Source: Planctomycetota bacterium (GTDB lineage: Bacteria; Planctomycetota; Planctomycetia; Pirellulales; Lacipirellulaceae). From it: DNA of 64,000 nt. The notes below the pieces were generated by a model. That model was not told where the DNA came from. It did no database searches and saw only the letters and a program-made list of their open reading frames with translations. The position numbers and the translations under genes are program-made. Shown here one piece after another: positions 52,945 through 60,957 of this stretch. Where the stretch lies: assembly GCA_029259945.1 (NCBI GenBank), contig JAJDEF010000026.1:1-64000 (forward strand), in the 5' to 3' direction. Position 1 is the stretch's first letter, and each line of letters starts with the position of its first letter.

Positions 52945-53958
52945 ATGCTTCAACAAGGAACTACTGGCACGAATTCTGAGTTGCTGCAAACCGTTAAGTT
53001 CGACGCGCTGCTGATTCTCGCTTGTTTGATTGGAACCAGTACCGCGCTGGCCGATCATGGCGTCATTCGTGGAGTTGCGGTCAACGGCAGTCGTGACCAG
53101 TTGCCGACGAGTGGGGCAACTGTCATCTTACGCGCCCGACTCGAGGGGCAATTTATTGCCGTTCAAGAAACGACTACCGATTCTCGCGGTACGTTTCGAT
53201 TCGAGGGACTGCCCATCGACCCAGAAATCCAATACATTGCCGGTGCCAATCTTGGGGAAGTGCATTTTCCCGGACCACGTTTGAGGCTAACCTCTGATCA
53301 TGCACAAGCTGACGTTAAAATTGTGGTTCATGAGTCTGTGGCCGAACCCAACCCATTGGTAATTAGGCAACATGACATCCTCGTGCAACCACGAGCAGGC
53401 GCCATGGAAGTTACGGAAACCTTGCTCATCGATAATCCGTCGAACGTGTGCTACGTGGGCAAATCTTCGGCTGGGGCCGATCGCATCGTTACCCTAAGAC
53501 TGTCCATTCCGCCTGATTTCAATCGAATCACCTTTGAAAAAGAGTTTTTCGGAAGGCGATTTCTACTGATTGATGGAAAACTCCTGACAGGCATCCCTTG
53601 GCCGCCAGGTAGGCGCCAATTGAAATTTACCTATGTGTTGGCAGACGAGAAACGCCCGACTGTTTGGCAGCGCTCCGTAGATTTGCCCTGCTCTCATCTG
53701 CAATTGACCGTCAATACAGACCGACCGGCCGATGTTCAGTGCGATCTCAAAGCACTACGGACGACTTCCGAAGGGGCTGTGAGTTTCTCGACCACAGGAG
53801 CACCTTTGCCGACCGGTTATGAGATTTGTCTTCAGTTGGGCAGTTCGCCAATACCGATAATGGCCTACGGCCGATGGACTGCGATAGCTGTTCTAGGCGC
53901 ACTAGTTTATGGTACAAGTGTGTTCATGAATCGACCAAAACGGCCAAGAGACGGGTAG
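52945..53958 (+). CDS. Membrane protein with carboxypeptidase-regulatory-like domain
   Basis: 337 residues. Signal segment near residues 18-36 (FDALLILACLIGTSTALAD), then a carboxypeptidase-regulatory-like sandwich (GVIRGVAVNGSRD, PTSGATVILRARL, DSRGTFRFEGLP), another beta-domain and a C-terminal membrane helix (AYGRWTAIAVLGALVYGTSV). Such proteins with a C-terminal helix often sit next to cytochrome assembly and electron-transfer genes; the function is not known. It lies between ccmD and the sensor kinase (7-base gap), so it may be a periplasmic input partner for the kinase. That role is inference. Confidence 0.78.
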   Translation: MLQQGTTGTNSELLQTVKFDALLILACLIGTSTALADHGVIRGVAVNGSRDQLPTSGATVILRARLEGQFIAVQETTTDSRGTFRFEGLPIDPEIQYIAGANLGEVHFPGPRLRLTSDHAQADVKIVVHESVAEPNPLVIRQHDILVQPRAGAMEVTETLLIDNPSNVCYVGKSSAGADRIVTLRLSIPPDFNRITFEKEFFGRRFLLIDGKLLTGIPWPPGRRQLKFTYVLADEKRPTVWQRSVDLPCSHLQLTVNTDRPADVQCDLKALRTTSEGAVSFSTTGAPLPTGYEICLQLGSSPIPIMAYGRWTAIAVLGALVYGTSVFMNRPKRPRDG

Positions 53959-53965
53959 CCCGAAG

Positions 53966-55423
53966 ATGAAATTCTACTTGCGTCTGACTAAGCAGGTACT
54001 TCAGCTCTTCCGATGGATACTCTCTGTCCCACTCTTCTTCAAAATCATCGGCGTCGGGGTTCTAGTTGCTGCGGTTTTCGGAGGAATTACCCTACTGACT
54101 ACTCGGGATAGTACCGCGCGCACGTTGTATCTAGTGGCAGAGCAGCGGGCTGAGTCCGTAGCCCAAATACTCGCGATGAGCCTGGAAGGGCCAATGATCG
54201 CAAAAGATTCAACCTTGGTTAAAAAAAGGCTTCGCCTGACAAAGGAAATGTTTCCCGATATCCAGTACTTGGTGGTGCAAGATAGCGCATGGCGCATCAT
54301 AAGCCGTTTGCCTGACATGGGTCGGGCAGAAGCGATGCGTCTTCAAGAAGAAGACCCAGCCCAAGCCGGGGGGAAGGTTCAGGTCGCATTCAATCGCAAA
54401 AAGCTCGCTTTCGAGGTGACTGCTCCCATCGCCAACGGCCGGCTGGGAAACCTTCAACTAGGGATCACCGATCGGACGATTCGGACCCAATTAGCTGCGG
54501 TAACCCAGTCTCTGCTTTGGACACTTGCTCTGTGCGCTGCGATCGGCTCCGGCTTGGCTCTTTTGCTTACCTACGTGATGATCCATCCTATTCGCCATCT
54601 GGTCAAGGTGGCGAATCGGATTCGTGGCGGAGATTTCGAGGCCCGGGCCGATGTTTTCTCGGCAGATGAAATCGGACGTCTCGCTGTTGCTTTCAATCAA
54701 ATGGCTGAAGGTCTTCAAGGTTTTCGTCAAGAGGTTCACGAAAAAGAAAGGGTCCGTCTAGCTCTCATTGAAAAAATCGTGCGCACACAAGAAGAAGAAC
54801 GCAAAACCATCTCGCGAGAGCTGCACGATCAACTGGGGCAATCACTCTTGGCGTTAATGCTAATGGTCCAATCGTTGAGCAGCGAGAATCCAATTTCCGA
54901 TGATTCGATACAAAACATCGAACTCCAGATTCAGGGAGCACTTGAAGAAGTAAGACTTCTTGCCTGGGGAATGCGCCCCTGGGTGCTCGACGACTATGGG
55001 TTGGATAGAGCACTGTCGCGCCTTGTCGAAGAAATCTGCGATCATTCCCATCTTGCAATCGACTACCAGTATAGCGGCTCACCCGAATTAGGGCGGCTGC
55101 CATCGCGGATCGAAGTAACCCTCTATCGCATTGCCCAAGAGGCGATTGCTAACATCGTTCGACATGCCAACGCGACCCAATCCAGTGTCGTCGTATTCCA
55201 CCGTCGAAACGAGGTGATGTTGTTGGTCGAAGATAACGGATGTGGATTCAAAATCGATCCAACACAGCAGAACAGCGATAGTTGCCTTGGACTCATGGGA
55301 ATGAATGAGCGGGCTGCTTTGCTTGGAGGTAGCTGCGCTGTAGAATCAGTGCTAGAGAGAGGGACCGTAGTCCGAGTCAAAATTCCCTTGGAAGAATCTT
55401 TATCGTGTCTATCCGAATCCTAA
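53966..55423 (+). CDS. NarX/UhpB-type sensor histidine kinase
   Basis: 485 residues. Two membrane helices (about 22-44 and 184-207) bracket a periplasmic sensor of about 140 residues. A HAMP domain follows (HPIRHLVKVANRIRGGDFEARADV). The HisKA_3 dimerisation box is RKTISRELHDQLGQS with H287 as phosphorylation site, and a HATPase_c domain has NIVRHANAT, VEDNGCGF and GLMGMNERA. The response regulator overlaps its end by 19 bases. Located inside the cytochrome locus, it may sense redox state or an external electron acceptor. Confidence 0.94.
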   Translation: MKFYLRLTKQVLQLFRWILSVPLFFKIIGVGVLVAAVFGGITLLTTRDSTARTLYLVAEQRAESVAQILAMSLEGPMIAKDSTLVKKRLRLTKEMFPDIQYLVVQDSAWRIISRLPDMGRAEAMRLQEEDPAQAGGKVQVAFNRKKLAFEVTAPIANGRLGNLQLGITDRTIRTQLAAVTQSLLWTLALCAAIGSGLALLLTYVMIHPIRHLVKVANRIRGGDFEARADVFSADEIGRLAVAFNQMAEGLQGFRQEVHEKERVRLALIEKIVRTQEEERKTISRELHDQLGQSLLALMLMVQSLSSENPISDDSIQNIELQIQGALEEVRLLAWGMRPWVLDDYGLDRALSRLVEEICDHSHLAIDYQYSGSPELGRLPSRIEVTLYRIAQEAIANIVRHANATQSSVVVFHRRNEVMLLVEDNGCGFKIDPTQQNSDSCLGLMGMNERAALLGGSCAVESVLERGTVVRVKIPLEESLSCLSES

Positions 55424-56058
55424 TCGCAGACGACCACGCTGTTTTTCGTAGCGGGCTCAAAGCCTTGCTCGAAAAAGAGCCGGATCTAGAAGTCGTCGCT
55501 GAGGCTGGCGACGGGGTGGCTGCGGTTGAGGCGGTCAAGCGTCTCAAGTTCGACGTACTGCTGCTGGATCTCTCGATGCCAAAGCTGTCCGGTGCCCGAG
55601 TTGCTGAAATTGCCTTGAAAACAAGGCCGCACTTAGCAATTGTCGTGCTTACCATGCATGAGGATGAATACTACTTACAGGAGCTTTTCAAAATCGGAGC
55701 GCGAGCCTTCGTGCTAAAAAAGTCGACTGGCACCGAGCTAATTCAAGCGATTCGAGTGGTTCATCGGGGAGAACAGTTTGTCGATCCTGCGCTTGCAGGC
55801 CACATGATTTCTACCTATGTGGGGAACGCTCCCTCCAAAAAAGTTGATGGTAGGCTCGATCTACTCACTCCGCGTGAGCAGGAAGTTTGCACCTTGTTAG
55901 CCTATGGACACACGAACGCCGAAATCGCTGAAAAACTAATCATCTCTGAACGCACCGTTGAGTCCCACCGGACTCATCTCTTGGGCAAGCTCGATCTGAA
56001 GAGCCGCGCTGAGTTAGTACGATTTTCTATCGACCACGGACTGCTCAAGTCCAGTTAA
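55405..56058 (+). CDS. NarL/FixJ-family response regulator
   Basis: 217 residues from GTG at 55405, overlapping the kinase. Receiver domain residues 1-120: phosphoacceptor D55 in LLLDLSMPK, acidic pair D9-D10, and K in FVLKKSTGTE. The C-terminal LuxR-type helix-turn-helix is LTPREQEVCTLLAYGHTNAEIAEKL and IISERTVESHRTHLLGKL. Together with the upstream kinase it forms a complete two-component system. The paired dyads at 56159 and 56219 downstream are candidate binding sites. Confidence 0.95.
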   Translation: MSIRILIADDHAVFRSGLKALLEKEPDLEVVAEAGDGVAAVEAVKRLKFDVLLLDLSMPKLSGARVAEIALKTRPHLAIVVLTMHEDEYYLQELFKIGARAFVLKKSTGTELIQAIRVVHRGEQFVDPALAGHMISTYVGNAPSKKVDGRLDLLTPREQEVCTLLAYGHTNAEIAEKLIISERTVESHRTHLLGKLDLKSRAELVRFSIDHGLLKSS

Positions 56059-56155
56059 CCGTGGTTTCTACGTAGTCCTTACGTACTTTCTCCCCTCCAT
56101 TTTGCGCAAAAATAGCGATCTTCTCCGGACGAACTGGCTGGGGCTCCGCGAGTAA

Positions 56156-56177
56156 ACTTGTCTTAGACAGAGGAGTT
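56156..56177. repeat. 22-bp direct repeat, copy 1, with internal dyad
   Basis: ACTTGTCTTAGACAGAGGAG plus TT. Identical to the copy exactly 60 bases downstream. The core TGTC-TTA-GACA is an inverted repeat typical of a dimeric regulator site. Confidence 0.7.
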
Positions 56178-56215
56178 CCAGTTAACCGTGCCGATGAAGA
56201 ATAAGGGTAAGGGTT

Positions 56216-56237
56216 ACTTGTCTTAGACAGAGGAGTT
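56216..56237. repeat. 22-bp direct repeat, copy 2, with internal dyad
   Basis: Second identical copy, with TGTC-TTA-GACA at 56219-56229. Both lie on the promoter side of the PEP-CTERM cytochrome gene and just behind a two-component response regulator gene, so they are candidate operator sites. Confidence 0.7.
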
Positions 56238-56385
56238 GCCAGTCAACCACAACATTTCACTCGCAACCTTGGACATCGAAATTTACGAAAGGAGGTAGGT
56301 TGCGTTCCTCGGAGAGACAAGCCTTGTTATTGCAGTTTGAAACGTTGTAAGAAAGTTCCTTGATCAGAAAGAAAGTGAGAATGTC

Positions 56386-57078
56386 ATGAGAAACGTTATA
56401 CCAAAGACCATAGTCACTTTGATCATCTGCTTGTTAATGACTAACAATGTAGCCCAGGCGAAGCCCGGCTACGGGGTCAGTTGCAAAGGATGCCACGGTA
56501 CGGCTAACGCACCAAATCGCCCAGGTGCTTTGGACGTGCTCGGGGAAGGATTCCTGGATCTGGGGAATGGAAATCGCAATGACGGCAAGAACAGAGGTGC
56601 GATTCCGTTCTTCACCGTAGAGCCAGGTGGATCTATCGATCTGACCATGGAAGTTATTGACGGAAGTGATGTCTATTCAGTGGAACTGAAGCGTCTGGAC
56701 ATAGCGGCTGTATTGGGTCCAGCTACGGATTTCTTGACTGGCTTCACACCGGACGGTAGCTGGTTTGAACTAGGAGCTGAGCCGTACTACGCCGCTACTG
56801 GCGGATTCGTCGACGGAATCGACTGGACCAGTGGGCCTGTCGGCTTTAGCTACACTTTAGGAATTGATGCGTTTACACCTGAGAATACGTACGATCTGGA
56901 ATTTGCCGTCGCTGGTTTAGGAGCGCCAAGTAAGTTCTACGAGGATATGCACTTCTATCTGGTGGTGGAAAACGCGATCCCCGAGCCAAGTACGCTCGCG
57001 CTGGCTGGGCTTGGGATAATCGGCGTCTGCACTGGTTACTTGAAGAGACGTCGGCGCAGTGAACAGAAGCTAACCTGA
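56386..57078 (+). CDS. Monohaem c-type cytochrome with PEP-CTERM tag
   Basis: 230 residues. Signal peptide about residues 1-25 (ending VAQA). One haem site C33-K-G-C36-H37 at the very start of the mature protein, then a beta-rich domain (FFTVEPGGSIDLTMEVID; GFSYTLGIDAFTPENTYDLEF) resembling the Reeler-like domains often found after a CXXCH. It ends AIPEPSTLALAGLGIIGVCTGYLKRRRR, a PEP-CTERM tag. Thus a haem protein predicted to be handled by exosortase and displayed at the cell surface or in the envelope. The gene follows the two-component system and the 22-bp repeats, so it may be a regulated electron-transfer or sensory surface protein. Confidence 0.85.
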   Translation: MRNVIPKTIVTLIICLLMTNNVAQAKPGYGVSCKGCHGTANAPNRPGALDVLGEGFLDLGNGNRNDGKNRGAIPFFTVEPGGSIDLTMEVIDGSDVYSVELKRLDIAAVLGPATDFLTGFTPDGSWFELGAEPYYAATGGFVDGIDWTSGPVGFSYTLGIDAFTPENTYDLEFAVAGLGAPSKFYEDMHFYLVVENAIPEPSTLALAGLGIIGVCTGYLKRRRRSEQKLT

Positions 57079-57167
57079 GAGAAGGGCTTTCGGATCGCAG
57101 CCGGAGGCGACTTCGGCTGTGGTTCGGAATTGTGATAGTTAGGCGAAAGAACACAGGAGATTTAGCT

Positions 57168-58151
57168 ATGAAAAATTTTTTTAGAAGTCCACTGTTCGTC
57201 GCACTACTTGTTGTTTCAGCAGCCCTCATCCTACCACTACGATTAAGCTCGGATGCAACAGCGGAGATTGTGGGAAGCTTTGAACTAGGTATTGATCAAA
57301 ACCTCATCTATCTAAATGGCATTGCTAACAGAAAAAATCTTGCTGCGGCAATAACGGATGCAGAGGCAATCAATAACCAGCAACGAAAGAACTCTCTTGA
57401 AGATTCTTTAGAACGACTAATGGGAGAGGACTTGCGACGCACTGCCATGTCGAGATCTTTTACAAACACGATAATGGATAGAGAATATCCGGGTATGCTT
57501 TTATCTAACCAAGCTAGCTCGAATTCCAATATTACGAGCATAGAGATTCTTCTTTCAAAGCCGTTGACCAATTTTAGGTCATTTACAAATGGGGAATATT
57601 TACATGAAAGTGTTGCAAGTGGCGAGTACTACTATTTCCCGAACTTGCCTGAACTGACTAGAGAATATGTCGACCCCGACCAAATTCCAATAAGTGCTAA
57701 CATCTTCAACGACGGTAAAGGTTTGGCCGTGTCTTTTGGAAATGAAGGAATCCAGCCCGGTCGTGCAATGACATTTAATGTGTACTCCTCGATGGGAATA
57801 CAATTAGAGGACTTCTTTGACGAAGACTCCCAGATTACGGTTGTCTATGAGGATCCTCTGACGAACGACGTTGCATCAACGAGCGCCCTAAATCTAAGCG
57901 GCATTAACGTATTCAACGATGCTTTAATGGCTCAGCTCGCTGGAGGTATCAACGGCCGGAGTTTCCGTAAGTCGGTCGAGGCGTTTTCTTTTACGGCGTC
58001 GATCGGTGCGGTTTCAGAGCCAACGAGTACCATACCGTTTCCAGAGCCAACGAGTCTCATGCTGTTAAGTTGCGGGGTAGGGTGCTTAGCCAAGCGAAGT
58101 TGGCGTAACTATTTTTGCGAAAAACAATGTTCTTGCCTCGTTGAGGACTGA
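57168..58151 (+). CDS. PEP-CTERM protein of unknown function
   Basis: 327 residues from ATG at 57168, with AGGAGA eight bases before it; the frame start at 57132 is not supported. Signal peptide residues 1-31 (FFRSPLFVALLVVSAALIL...). The body has no recognised domain: a helical, Asn/Glu/Arg-rich part (residues 50-110), then a beta-rich part. It ends FPEPTSLMLLSCGVGCLAKRSWR with a further 14-residue Cys-containing tail (CEKQCSCLVED), so the tag is not exactly C-terminal, which is unusual. It is 90 bases behind the PEP-CTERM cytochrome and probably co-transcribed. Confidence 0.78.
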   Translation: MKNFFRSPLFVALLVVSAALILPLRLSSDATAEIVGSFELGIDQNLIYLNGIANRKNLAAAITDAEAINNQQRKNSLEDSLERLMGEDLRRTAMSRSFTNTIMDREYPGMLLSNQASSNSNITSIEILLSKPLTNFRSFTNGEYLHESVASGEYYYFPNLPELTREYVDPDQIPISANIFNDGKGLAVSFGNEGIQPGRAMTFNVYSSMGIQLEDFFDEDSQITVVYEDPLTNDVASTSALNLSGINVFNDALMAQLAGGINGRSFRKSVEAFSFTASIGAVSEPTSTIPFPEPTSLMLLSCGVGCLAKRSWRNYFCEKQCSCLVED

Positions 58152-58329
58152 GCGATTTCACACACTTGAAAAGATTTCGCTCGCAAACAGAAGGAGTTGA
58201 GACGATCGGGATTTTTCTTGGGCGGTGGCGGATGTTCCCGCGTCAGCCTCCGCCAAGTCCTGACCAAGTGACGCGATTTTTGCCCGATATCACCATGAAT
58301 CGGACCTGCTAGGGCTGAGAGGAATCAAC

Positions 58330-59847
58330 GTGGTGTTACGAAACAATCTCAGTACTACTGCTGTTAATCGAACAAGGGCAAGACGTCCGACGGACCGTAA
58401 GCCTCTGGTGGCCATCGTTGGCGGAGGTATCACTGGCTTGGCTGCCGCCCATCGACTCGTTGAGTTGGAACCGTCCATCCAAGTGAAACTACTCGAGGCA
58501 GGCCCTCGCCTAGGGGGCGTCTTGGATTCAGTCACACAGGACGGTTTTCTCCTGGAATGTGGTGCAGACAATTTTATTACCAGCTCACCCGAGATAATTG
58601 ATCTGTGTCGGCGCATCGGATTCGAGGATCAATTAGCCAGAACCAACCCCAGTTTGCGTCAGGCATTTGTCGTCAACAAGGGAAAACTATGCAAAATCCC
58701 ACAAGGTTTTGTGGTCATGGCGCCTAGCAAGATTTGGCCCATGATTACAACCCCTATCCTGAGTCCGCTGGGTAAGCTCCGGTTGGCATGGGAATACTTC
58801 GTTCGAACCAAAACGGAAAAAACTGAAGAAAGCCTTGCCGAGTTTTCCAAACGTCGATTCGGCCGAGAAGTATACGAACACCTCATCCAGCCGTTGGTCG
58901 GAAGCATTTATGCGACCGACCCCGATCAGCTTAGTCTCAAGGCAACGCTGCCGCAGTTTATCGAAATAGAACGAGAGCACGGCAGTTTGGTAAGGGGCGC
59001 TTTACGTCAGCATCCCAGGCAGCCAGCACAAAATGGCGCAAACAGTGGCGCTCCGTATAGCTTGTTCGTAGCGCCTCGAGGCGGCATGTCGACATTCGTC
59101 GAAGCGATTTCCGTTGAATTGCCTGAAGGAACTATTCAACTCAATTCTCCCGTAGAACATATCACGAAGAGTTCTAGCAACGGTTGGTACTTGTCGCTGG
59201 GAGGCGACCAACGTCGATCTCTCAAGGTAGATGCAGTTATTGTGGCAACACCTGCCACCTACGCCGCAGAGATGCTTTCGTCCGTCGATCACGAGATGAT
59301 CTTACAACTGAGAACGATTTCCTATTCGTCTTCCGCGATCGTCTCGCTTGGATATTTGCGAGAGCAAATTGCTCATCCGCTGGATGGGCTTGGTTTTGTC
59401 GTACCGTCGGTGGAATGCCGAAAAATCCTTTCCGGCACTTTTTCGAGCATCAAGTATCCAGGCCGCGCTCCTGAAGGCCACGTACTTATAAGGGTCTTTG
59501 TAGGCGGTCCCAATTTGTCTGATATTTGCAGTCTCTCAGACAAGAAGTTATGCACCATCGCGACCGACGAACTTCGCCAGTTGTTGGCGATCCACGGCCA
59601 GCCGACAACCCATCACATCAGTCGACATGCTACAGGGATGCCGCAATATCGCTTGAGACATGGTGATGTTGTCAAAAAAATCGAGTCGCGGACTGCAAAC
59701 CTGGCTGGCCTTGAATTGGCGGGCAATTCCTACCATGGCGTGGGAATTCCCAACTGTATTCAAAGCGGTGAACAAGCCGCCGAACGTGTTTTAGTGGAGC
59801 TTGGCGTATCCACCACCAAGGCAGCTAACAGACAATTAACTGGGTGA
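58330..59847 (+). CDS. hemG: Protoporphyrinogen/coproporphyrinogen III oxidase, HemG/HemY family
   Basis: 505 residues from GTG at 58330; GAGAGGAATCAAC lies just before it. FAD-binding GGGITGLAAAHRL near residue 36, and the HemY-family stretch GADNFITSSPEIIDLCRRIG. The C-terminal FAD end NSYHGVGIPNCIQSGEQAAERVL is typical. The enzyme performs the oxygen-dependent six-electron oxidation of protoporphyrinogen IX or coproporphyrinogen III late in haem synthesis. It starts a haem gene cluster directly after the cytochrome genes, consistent with a high demand for haem. Confidence 0.93.
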   Translation: MVLRNNLSTTAVNRTRARRPTDRKPLVAIVGGGITGLAAAHRLVELEPSIQVKLLEAGPRLGGVLDSVTQDGFLLECGADNFITSSPEIIDLCRRIGFEDQLARTNPSLRQAFVVNKGKLCKIPQGFVVMAPSKIWPMITTPILSPLGKLRLAWEYFVRTKTEKTEESLAEFSKRRFGREVYEHLIQPLVGSIYATDPDQLSLKATLPQFIEIEREHGSLVRGALRQHPRQPAQNGANSGAPYSLFVAPRGGMSTFVEAISVELPEGTIQLNSPVEHITKSSSNGWYLSLGGDQRRSLKVDAVIVATPATYAAEMLSSVDHEMILQLRTISYSSSAIVSLGYLREQIAHPLDGLGFVVPSVECRKILSGTFSSIKYPGRAPEGHVLIRVFVGGPNLSDICSLSDKKLCTIATDELRQLLAIHGQPTTHHISRHATGMPQYRLRHGDVVKKIESRTANLAGLELAGNSYHGVGIPNCIQSGEQAAERVLVELGVSTTKAANRQLTG

Positions 59848-59856
59848 CAAAAACCG

Positions 59857-60957
59857 ATGAATGCCTGGGACTACAAGTATGCCGACTTTGCTCACAGCCC
59901 GCTTATGTTTTACTACGAGGTGACGCAGGCCTGTGACCTCGTTTGCAAACACTGTCGTGCGTCTGCCCAGCCGAATGCAAACCCCACTGAACTCTCGACC
60001 GTGCAGTCTAAGGCCCTGATCGATCAGTTGATCGCATTTCCTCGGCCACCCGTGCTGGTCTTGACCGGTGGCGATCCGTTGAAAAGACCGGACCTTTTCG
60101 AGCTGATTCGTTACGCAACAGCGAAAAAGCTTCAGGTGGCTTTGACGCCCTCAGCAACGGCTTTGGCTACTTCTTCGGCTCTTCGCTCTGCACGCGAAGC
60201 AGGTGTGTCGCGATTGGGAATTAGCCTAGACGGCGCCGATGCGAAAACCCACGACGCATTTCGTGGTTGGCAAGGAAGCTTCGATCGCACGCTTAAAATG
60301 ATGGACAACGCAGTCGAATTGGGACTGGGAATACAAGTAAATACCACGATCACCCGTCGCAATTTTGAGCAAATCGATGACATCGCTGAACTGCTGGCAA
60401 TGCGTGGCATTGCCATGTGGTCGGTCTTCTTTCTGGTTCCCGTCGGACGAGGTGTTGAGGAAGAACGCATTTCAGCAGACGAGTGCGAAGTGGTCTTCGA
60501 ACATCTGTGGAGGCATGCGCAAAATCAGCCTTATGCTGTGAAGACAACCGAAGCCCCCCATTACCGCCGCTATGTTCTACAACAGCAAGGCAATCCCCAG
60601 TCGGCTCCCAACGCGCAAACGGGCCGTTCCGTGGGGCATCGGGCACCATTAGGAGCAGGGGATGGTAAAGGCGTTATGTTTGTCAGCCACACTGGGGAAA
60701 TCTATCCAGCCGGATTTTTGCCGTTGCTCTGCGGACGATTTCCGCTAGATTCCGTGGTGGATGTCTATCAGAACCATCCTATTTTTCGCGCCCTTCGCAA
60801 TCCCGACCGACTGAAAGGTAAGTGCGGCGACTGCGAATACCGCCGCGTCTGTGGCGGCAGCAGAAGTCGGGCCTATGCCGTGACTGGAGACCCCTTGGAG
60901 TCGGAGCCCGATTGCGTCTACCTGCCAACGCATACCCCGCAAGAGTGTGTGCTATGA
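59857..60957 (+). CDS. Radical SAM/SPASM protein, AhbD/NirJ-like
   Basis: 366 residues. The radical SAM cluster is C26-x3-C30-x2-C33 (TQACDLVCKHC). The barrel continues with VLTGGDPLKRPDLFELI and SRLGISLDGAD. A C-terminal SPASM-like cluster binds further Fe-S (GKCGDCEYRRVCGG, DCVYLP). Its closest families are the haem-associated AhbD/NirJ/TIGR04053 proteins, which decarboxylate or process Fe-coproporphyrin propionates. It lies nine bases behind the porphyrinogen oxidase gene, so a tetrapyrrole substrate is likely; the exact step is inference. Its stop overlaps the next ATG. Confidence 0.87.
   Translation: MNAWDYKYADFAHSPLMFYYEVTQACDLVCKHCRASAQPNANPTELSTVQSKALIDQLIAFPRPPVLVLTGGDPLKRPDLFELIRYATAKKLQVALTPSATALATSSALRSAREAGVSRLGISLDGADAKTHDAFRGWQGSFDRTLKMMDNAVELGLGIQVNTTITRRNFEQIDDIAELLAMRGIAMWSVFFLVPVGRGVEEERISADECEVVFEHLWRHAQNQPYAVKTTEAPHYRRYVLQQQGNPQSAPNAQTGRSVGHRAPLGAGDGKGVMFVSHTGEIYPAGFLPLLCGRFPLDSVVDVYQNHPIFRALRNPDRLKGKCGDCEYRRVCGGSRSRAYAVTGDPLESEPDCVYLPTHTPQECVL

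Larger units (their letters stand above)
56059..56385. other. Regulatory region with direct repeats before the PEP-CTERM cytochrome
   Basis: About 330 bases between the response regulator and the PEP-CTERM cytochrome. It holds two 22-bp direct repeats (separate entries), three copies of CCAGT[TC]AACC at 56051, 56178 and 56239, and an unusually strong ribosome-binding-like AAAGGAGGT at 56288-56296, followed by TTG at 56300 and a 16-codon frame (possible leader peptide or mere coincidence). Confidence 0.5.

Noticed and set aside
56300-56350. Leader peptide after AAAGGAGGT
   Set aside because: TTG start with too short spacing and only 16 codons; not enough evidence to call a gene.
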